From IMG/VR virus record IMGVR_UViG_3300027896_000128, positions 1-34,211 of that record: a DNA stretch of 34,211 nucleotides. One strand, given 5' to 3'. The stretch's first letter is position 1, and each line of letters begins with the position of its first letter. The position numbers were made by a program, and so were the translations under genes. This DNA comes from a virus. Below, piece after piece: positions 29,889-34,211 of the stretch. The notes under the pieces are model-generated. The model saw only the letters and a list, made by a program, of their open reading frames with translations. It did no database searches and was not told where the DNA came from.

Positions 29889-30647
29889 ATGCCCAGCGCC
29901 GTCATCGTCTGCCCCTCCGGGCTCGCCGGAGAGATCCGCACCGCCAAGATCGGGGACCTCGAGCAGTTCGCTGAGACCGCGCGCCGCAACTTCGCGCGGG
30001 CGCTGACCGACCTGCTCAACAGTTGCTGGCTCCGCACCGACGACAAGGCCATCTACCCTGAGCCCTTGCACTGGGGGAAGGTACTGGCCGGAGATCGCCT
30101 GTACTCCTGGATCCAGATGTGGATCCTGCGCTCGGGACGGAAGTTGGAGTTCCAGTTCCAGTGTGATGACCAGGGCTGCCGCCAGGTCAACCCAAAGCTC
30201 CAGCAGTGGGAATCCATGCTCGACGCGCTGGTCGTGCAGATGCTGCCGGAGGCCTCGAAGACGACGTTCATGGCCGGCAACCGCTTCGAGACCACCGTGG
30301 ATGGGAAGCGGGTGGCGTTCCGGCTGTTGACCGGGGAACTCGAGGCCGAGGTCGAGGGACGCTCGCGGGGCCGGAAGCGCACGCTCTCGGAGGGGATGGC
30401 CGAGCGGCTCATCGAGGTCGAGGGCGTCGGGACCAAGTTCGAGGCCCTCACCAAATGGGCACACGATCTCGACGACGGCGAAGTGGAGAGGTTCATCGCC
30501 GTCCGCGATGCCGCCGACTGCGGGGTGGAACTCGGCATCGAGGTGCAGTGCGAGTTTTGCAACCGGGTGGTGCCCATCGACATCCCTTTCGCCGAGAATT
30601 GGACGAGGCTGGTGAGGAAGAAGGGTTCGACCTCGCCCGGCCGCTGA
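29889..30647 (+). CDS. Tail assembly chaperone, short form (T4 gp26-like)
   Basis: 252 aa with GGAGGAG before ATG 29889. A helical N-terminus (EQFAETARRNFARALTDLL), a CDDQGC pair near residue 95, and CEFCNRVVPIDIPF near 220 form a likely zinc site, as in the gp26-like/baseplate-hub family of contractile tails. The place directly before the tape measure is that of the G-type tail chaperone. CCCTTTC at 30584-30590 is a perfect X-XXY-YYZ heptamer in this frame; slipping by one base would replace the last 18 residues by 88 from the overlapping frame. The sequence ends KKGSTSPGR when no shift occurs. Confidence 0.7.
   Translation: MPSAVIVCPSGLAGEIRTAKIGDLEQFAETARRNFARALTDLLNSCWLRTDDKAIYPEPLHWGKVLAGDRLYSWIQMWILRSGRKLEFQFQCDDQGCRQVNPKLQQWESMLDALVVQMLPEASKTTFMAGNRFETTVDGKRVAFRLLTGELEAEVEGRSRGRKRTLSEGMAERLIEVEGVGTKFEALTKWAHDLDDGEVERFIAVRDAADCGVELGIEVQCEFCNRVVPIDIPFAENWTRLVRKKGSTSPGR
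30584..30590 (+). promoter_or_regulatory. -1 ribosomal frameshift slippery site CCCTTTC
   Basis: In the chaperone frame the codons are ATC CCT TTC, so the heptamer reads C-CCT-TTC. After a -1 slip Pro and Phe tRNAs re-pair with CCC and TTT. The downstream stretch (CGAGG 30604-30608 with CCTCG 30631-30635) could form a weak stimulating stem. Confidence 0.65.
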
Positions 30648-30856
30648 TCACGCTCCGGGAGATCCGCGACCTCAAGTTCGACCTGCGGGCGCTGCGGCAT
30701 GGCTGCGGTCTGGGCCTATCGTTCGCCGAGATCGATGCCATGGAGTGGGAAGAGGCTCACGACTGGCGCCAGCGGCTGGGTGAGTTCCTGGAGGCGGCGG
30801 GGGTGCTGAAGCGCCCTGAACGCTCCGACGGCGACGGCCTACCCTCGGAGCCATGA
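30590..30856 (+). CDS. C-terminal extension of the chaperone in the -1 frame (DUF6760-like)
   Basis: After the slip the frame encodes 88 residues beginning RRELDEAGEEEGF and containing LREIRDLKFDLRALRHGCGLGLSFAEIDAMEWEEAHDWRQRL. The last part, a short helix with F-A-E-I-D-x-M and W-x-x-R-L, resembles DUF6760-type small proteins that follow gp26-like genes in contractile tails. No ATG or GTG start occurs at its beginning; TTG 30599 or CTG 30644 are the only poor options, which supports frameshifting. The fusion would have 322 aa. The tape-measure promoter lies within its end, and its stop overlaps the tape-measure start (ATGA). Confidence 0.65.
   Translation, partial: RRELDEAGEEEGFDLARPLITLREIRDLKFDLRALRHGCGLGLSFAEIDAMEWEEAHDWRQRLGEFLEAAGVLKRPERSDGDGLPSEP
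30818..30845 (+). promoter_or_regulatory. Late-promoter motif before the tape measure gene
   Basis: GAACGC (30818-30823), 16 bases, TACCCT (30840-30845), seven bases to ATG 30853. Lies inside the end of the chaperone extension. No Shine-Dalgarno sequence. Confidence 0.6.
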
Positions 30857-33534
30857 GCCTCAACGGCGGCGGGAACCTCGGCCTGGGGATCACCCTCAGT
30901 GCCGACCCCTCGTCGGCAGTCTCCGGGTTCCACGAGCTGGACAAGGCCATCAGCGGCACGTCGAAGTCGGTGGACGCGGCGAAGAAGGCGCTGGGGCAGA
31001 TGGCCGTCGGGGGCGCGTTGTTCGGGGTGGGCGCCGAGGGTATGCACGGGTTCGCGGGGCTGGCCGCGTCCGCAGGAGAGTTCGAGTCGGTCCTGATGCG
31101 CGTCGGGCTGATTTCCCGCGCGTCTACGGCGAGCATGGAGTTGCTGCGCAGGGCGAGCATCGAGGCGGGCATGGCCACGCAGTTCAGCCCGAAGGAAGCG
31201 GCCGAGGGGCTCAAGATCCTGGCCAGCCAGGGGCTGAACGCACGCGACAGCATCGCGGCCCTGTTGCCGGCGCTAAATCTGGCGACCGGCGGCGGCATCG
31301 GGGTGGAGGCGAGCACCATCGCGATGTCGGCGGCCCTCAAGGTTTTCGGGCTCAACGTGGATCAAGCGGGTGCGGTCGCGGACAAGCTGCTGCACATCGG
31401 CCACATCACGCACTTCCAGGCGAACGAGCTCGAGATCTTCATGGGCACCATCGGCCGCGGAGCTGGGATCACGAAGGCGGGCCTGGACGAGATGCTGATC
31501 GCCGGGGGACTGGTGCGCAACACCGGAGTCGACATGAGCGTGGCGGCGTCGTCGGTGTCGGCGGCCCTGGTGCACATGGGGCAGAACGCGTCGCACTTCA
31601 AGAAGCTGGGCGTGAACATCACTGACGCTAAGGGAGCCTTCCGACCGTTCCTCGACGTGATCGCCGAGGCCTCGGACGCGATCGGTAAACGCTTCCCCAA
31701 CGCGGCCAAGCAGGTCGAGACGGCTGAAAAGCTATTCGCCCGCTTCGGCCTAACCGCCTACTCGGCCATAGGGGGCCAGCTCGCGCACGGCGTGCACGAC
31801 GCCGAGGGGAATATCTACAAGGGCACGGCCGCGATCCAATATCTGCGCCGCGAGATGGAGAAGGCCGGCGGGACCGGGCAGAAGTTCACCGACGCCGTCA
31901 ACGCCTCGTTCAAGGGCTCGGTCAAGCAGTGGCACGGCTCGGTGGAGACGATGGGGATCCTCGCGGGCGACGGGTTCCAGCGGATGTTCACGCCGGTGAT
32001 TCAGACCGCCACTGGAGCGCTAAATCGGCTGATTGGGTTCGTGAACGACATGTCCCCCTCCACGAAGAAGCTGTTGTCGCAGGTGCTGCTGGGGGCGGCA
32101 GGGTTCGTGGGGCTCGTGGGAGCGGTGATCATGGGGGTGGCGGCGTTCAAGCTGCTGGCGGCCGGTGCCGCGTTCGCGCACCTGACGTTCTCGGGGCTGC
32201 TGCTGACGGTGCTTCCGGTCGTGGCCGCGGTGGCGGCGCTTGCACTCGTGATCGGGGGCGCGAAGCTCAGCGGCTCCTTCGACGGGCTGGGGAAGAAGGC
32301 GGCGCTCGCCTTCGACGCGATCTCGATGCTGTTCTCGCGCGGCGGGTTCACGAAGAAGATGTGGGACGAGCTCAACGAGGGCGGCAACCAGGGAGTGATG
32401 AAGTTCGCGCTCCACGTCTACCACTGGGGCAGCCTAATCATGGAGTTCGCGCGGGGGGTGTGGAAGGGGTTCCAGGACGCCATCGACATCGCGCGCCCAA
32501 CGTTCGAGGCCCTCGGGGACGCCTTCTGGAACGTTGGCAAGGCCCTCGGGCTCGTGGGCGAGGAGACGTCGGGGGAGGCGGTCGGACGCTGGGATAGGTG
32601 GGCGACCAACGGCGAGAAGCTCGGCGCGGCGCTGGGGAAGATGGCCGAAATCGTCGCGGGCGGCCTGAAGACGGCGCTCGAGCTGGCGGCCCCGGTCATC
32701 AAGGTCTTCCAGGGCTGGTGGGCCACTCTCAAGGACGAGGTGGTGCAGACGGGGAAGTCGCTGGAGGACATCTCCAAACGGCTCGAGGACGCGGCCGGAT
32801 CCCAGACCAAGTATGGGAAGGCCGCCGACGACAGTGCCGACTCCTCGCGCCGGTTCTGGGGGGCGCTCAAGGGCACTGGCGACATGCTACTGCGGTTCGG
32901 AGGCGGTATCCTGCGCGGGGTGCTCGACCTGCTGGAGGGCGTGGGGGGAGCGTTCAACAACCTGGCGGCGATGTTCACGACGAGCGTCGGGCACATCGAG
33001 GGGACGTGGAACAAGGTGTTCCTGTCGATGAAGGTGATCGCGTTCAACTTCTTCTCGTTCGTGATGAACATCTTCTTCGGGGTCGCGCTGCTGTTCGCGC
33101 GGATCATCGACGCGATCGGAAAGCTGAAGGGCGAGGACTGGGGACTGGCGAAGGGGCTGCAGGAGGCGAAGGCGGGGGCCCTCGGATGGGCCCAGGGAAG
33201 CATGGGCATCGCGTGGCAGGGCGGGAAGTACTACCACGCGGGAGCCGTGCCGCAGGCGCCCCCGGCGTACGTGCCCTGGTCCGAGGCGCCACCCGAGGAG
33301 GGGGGAATGTCGCTGCCGGGGCCAGCTCCGGCTCCGACGTACAGCCCCGGCGCCAACGCGAGTAGCGAGGAGACGAACGCCGCGCTCGCCAGAATCGAGA
33401 AGGCCATCACCGCCGGCCAGGTGACGAACGTCAGCGTTGGCGGCGAGGCGCTGCTCCGCATCACCAAGGGCGAGGGTCGGTCGGAAGCCATCTCCTCGTG
33501 GGACCCGGGCGTCAGCATGGCTCCGGCGGACTAG
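30853..33534 (+). CDS. Tail tape measure protein (TP901 type)
   Basis: 893 aa. Residues about 65-300 are the PhageMin_Tail/TP901 core (EFESVLMRVGLISRAS; GMATQFSPKEAAEGLKILAS; GLNARDSIAALLPALNLATGG; KVFGLNVDQAGAVADKL). Residues about 405-470 are two to three hydrophobic helices (GFVGLVGAVIMGVAAFKLL), and a second hydrophobic pair lies near 720-755. The C-terminus has a Pro-rich linker and a short coiled coil. The protein sets the tail length (near 0.15 nm per residue, so about 130 nm) and takes part in DNA entry. It is the longest gene here, as usual, and follows the frameshifted chaperone. Confidence 0.92.
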   Translation: MSLNGGGNLGLGITLSADPSSAVSGFHELDKAISGTSKSVDAAKKALGQMAVGGALFGVGAEGMHGFAGLAASAGEFESVLMRVGLISRASTASMELLRRASIEAGMATQFSPKEAAEGLKILASQGLNARDSIAALLPALNLATGGGIGVEASTIAMSAALKVFGLNVDQAGAVADKLLHIGHITHFQANELEIFMGTIGRGAGITKAGLDEMLIAGGLVRNTGVDMSVAASSVSAALVHMGQNASHFKKLGVNITDAKGAFRPFLDVIAEASDAIGKRFPNAAKQVETAEKLFARFGLTAYSAIGGQLAHGVHDAEGNIYKGTAAIQYLRREMEKAGGTGQKFTDAVNASFKGSVKQWHGSVETMGILAGDGFQRMFTPVIQTATGALNRLIGFVNDMSPSTKKLLSQVLLGAAGFVGLVGAVIMGVAAFKLLAAGAAFAHLTFSGLLLTVLPVVAAVAALALVIGGAKLSGSFDGLGKKAALAFDAISMLFSRGGFTKKMWDELNEGGNQGVMKFALHVYHWGSLIMEFARGVWKGFQDAIDIARPTFEALGDAFWNVGKALGLVGEETSGEAVGRWDRWATNGEKLGAALGKMAEIVAGGLKTALELAAPVIKVFQGWWATLKDEVVQTGKSLEDISKRLEDAAGSQTKYGKAADDSADSSRRFWGALKGTGDMLLRFGGGILRGVLDLLEGVGGAFNNLAAMFTTSVGHIEGTWNKVFLSMKVIAFNFFSFVMNIFFGVALLFARIIDAIGKLKGEDWGLAKGLQEAKAGALGWAQGSMGIAWQGGKYYHAGAVPQAPPAYVPWSEAPPEEGGMSLPGPAPAPTYSPGANASSEETNAALARIEKAITAGQVTNVSVGGEALLRITKGEGRSEAISSWDPGVSMAPAD

Positions 33535-33538
33535 GACG

Positions 33539-34084
33539 ATGGCCCCGTACTCGCTGCTGCCAAGCTCCTCGGGAGGAAATCCGTCAGGTGCGCTCACGCC
33601 TGCGAGGATGGAAATCTGGAACGTCCAGACGACCCAGATCCTGAAGGTCCAGTTCAACCCACGGAAGCTCCCCGAGAAGCTCAAGGCTGTGTGGACGGCG
33701 CACACGGTCCCCGGGATGAGCCATCAGCCGCTCCAGTACAGCCACACGGAGAATCTGGCCTTCACGCTCGAACTCGTGTGGGTGGTCCGCAACGACGACC
33801 ACCAAGCGAAGATGCAGGAGGCCAGGGGGTTTCTGCAGTCGCTGATGGTGCCCTGGAAAGGCCACACGTCTCCACCGCGGGCGCTGCTCAACTGGCCGAA
33901 GATGGTGAGCCTCAACGTCGTCGTGACCGAGTTCGAGGGCGAGGGCAGCGTGTTCGACAAGGACCTCGGCGCCGTGGTCTACACGGCGAAGCTCTCGTGC
34001 CAGGAGATCCGGGACGCCCGGTACTATGGCGACGACGTGCTCAAGACCGGGCCCATGCGCGGGACCGGCGCATCGCTGGTGTAG
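33539..34084 (+). CDS. Baseplate/tail hub protein, CIS-tube-like (Pvc7/gp53-like)
   Basis: 181 aa from ATG 33539, four bases after the tape-measure stop. After a polar lead, ILKVQFNPRKLPEKLKAVW, QPLQYSHTENLAFTLELVW, and LNWPKMVSLNVVVTEFEGEGSVFDKDL follow the layout of the CIS_tube domain: F-N-P start, Q-x-x then beta strands, W-P, and a closing strand AKLSCQEI. This domain forms the N-terminal part of LysM baseplate proteins in contractile injection systems and related phages. It likely joins tube and hub. The LysM part seems to be a separate gene, the next one. Confidence 0.55.
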   Translation: MAPYSLLPSSSGGNPSGALTPARMEIWNVQTTQILKVQFNPRKLPEKLKAVWTAHTVPGMSHQPLQYSHTENLAFTLELVWVVRNDDHQAKMQEARGFLQSLMVPWKGHTSPPRALLNWPKMVSLNVVVTEFEGEGSVFDKDLGAVVYTAKLSCQEIRDARYYGDDVLKTGPMRGTGASLV

Positions 34085-34087
34085 ACC

Positions 34088-34211
34088 ATGCCGCCGCGCG
34101 AAAACTCCAGGATGCAGTTCGCCGAGGCCGTCGTCGACGCCGATGGCTGCACGTGGCTCACGTCCGTGAACCCGTACCGCTACCGCCACTTCGACGACAA
34201 CGAGCAGTACC
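34088..34211 (+). CDS. Baseplate/LysM-type protein, N-terminal fragment
   Basis: ATG 34088, three bases after the preceding stop, open to the window edge. The 41 visible residues include WLTSVNPYRYRHFDDNEQY, which resembles the start of LysM-type or small baseplate proteins that follow CIS-tube genes. Cut by the window; function inferred from position only. Confidence 0.4.
   Translation, partial: MPPRENSRMQFAEAVVDADGCTWLTSVNPYRYRHFDDNEQY

Noticed and set aside
31236-31264. CTGAACGC inside the tape measure gene
   Set aside because: No matching second box (GCCCTG) and no start codon downstream; chance occurrence in coding sequence.
1-34211. CRISPR arrays, tRNA genes and insertion sequences
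   Set aside because: No regular spaced repeats, no cloverleaf-like stretch and no transposase were seen in reading both strands.

Overview
The window is the left part of an integrated, GC-rich, contractile-tailed phage (or close phage relative). Every gene I can support lies on the + strand. Bases 1-159 are not phage-like. They encode the last 52 codons of an acyl-CoA mutase of the methylmalonyl-/isobutyryl-CoA mutase family, so the window appears to start at a host-prophage junction. The right end is still inside the tail module, so the other junction is not visible. The host cannot be named. High GC, GTG starts, leaderless-looking genes and a short serine recombinase would suit Actinomycetota, Myxococcota or another GC-rich phylum.

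Layout. (1) 134-7260, control and accessory region: a multi-HTH DNA-binding protein, a cysteine-rich protein, a 378-bp gene-free gap, an HTH/coiled-coil protein, a coiled-coil protein, DUF4031, a 36-aa ORF, a DnaQ-like exonuclease, several small proteins, a ribbon-helix-helix regulator and a serine recombinase. (2) 7293-8882: large terminase. (3) 8926-15557: nine genes for glycan synthesis and modification (two GT2 glycosyltransferases, a GT-like protein, a CgeB-type glycosyltransferase, three SAM methyltransferases, a radical-SAM protein and a polysaccharide pyruvyl transferase), set between terminase and portal, which normally adjoin. (4) 15567-23957, head module: portal, Mu gpF-like protein, two scaffold-like proteins around an XkdF-type protease, major capsid protein and probable decoration proteins. 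(5) 23990-27714: connector, head-closure, tail-completion and tail-terminator genes. (6) 27730-34211, contractile tail: sheath, tube, a frameshifted tail assembly chaperone, tape measure and baseplate proteins.

Three things stand out. First, a two-part sequence GAACGC-N16-[TG]AnCCT recurs in front of structural transcription units. In most copies the second box ends 6-7 nt before the start codon and there is no Shine-Dalgarno sequence, which predicts a phage late promoter making leaderless mRNAs. Second, the glycan cassette is bracketed by two identical 12-bp direct repeats that overlap two copies of this promoter, so recombination between them would restore a plain terL-promoter-portal order. 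Third, the two tail-chaperone frames upstream of the tape measure are joined by a textbook -1 slippery heptamer, CCCTTTC.

The likely joint working is as follows. The left genes control lysogeny, integration and DNA metabolism. Late promoters then fire head and tail units separately. The terminase packages DNA through the portal into a protease-matured capsid. The cassette may decorate virion proteins or alter the host surface; that role is inference.
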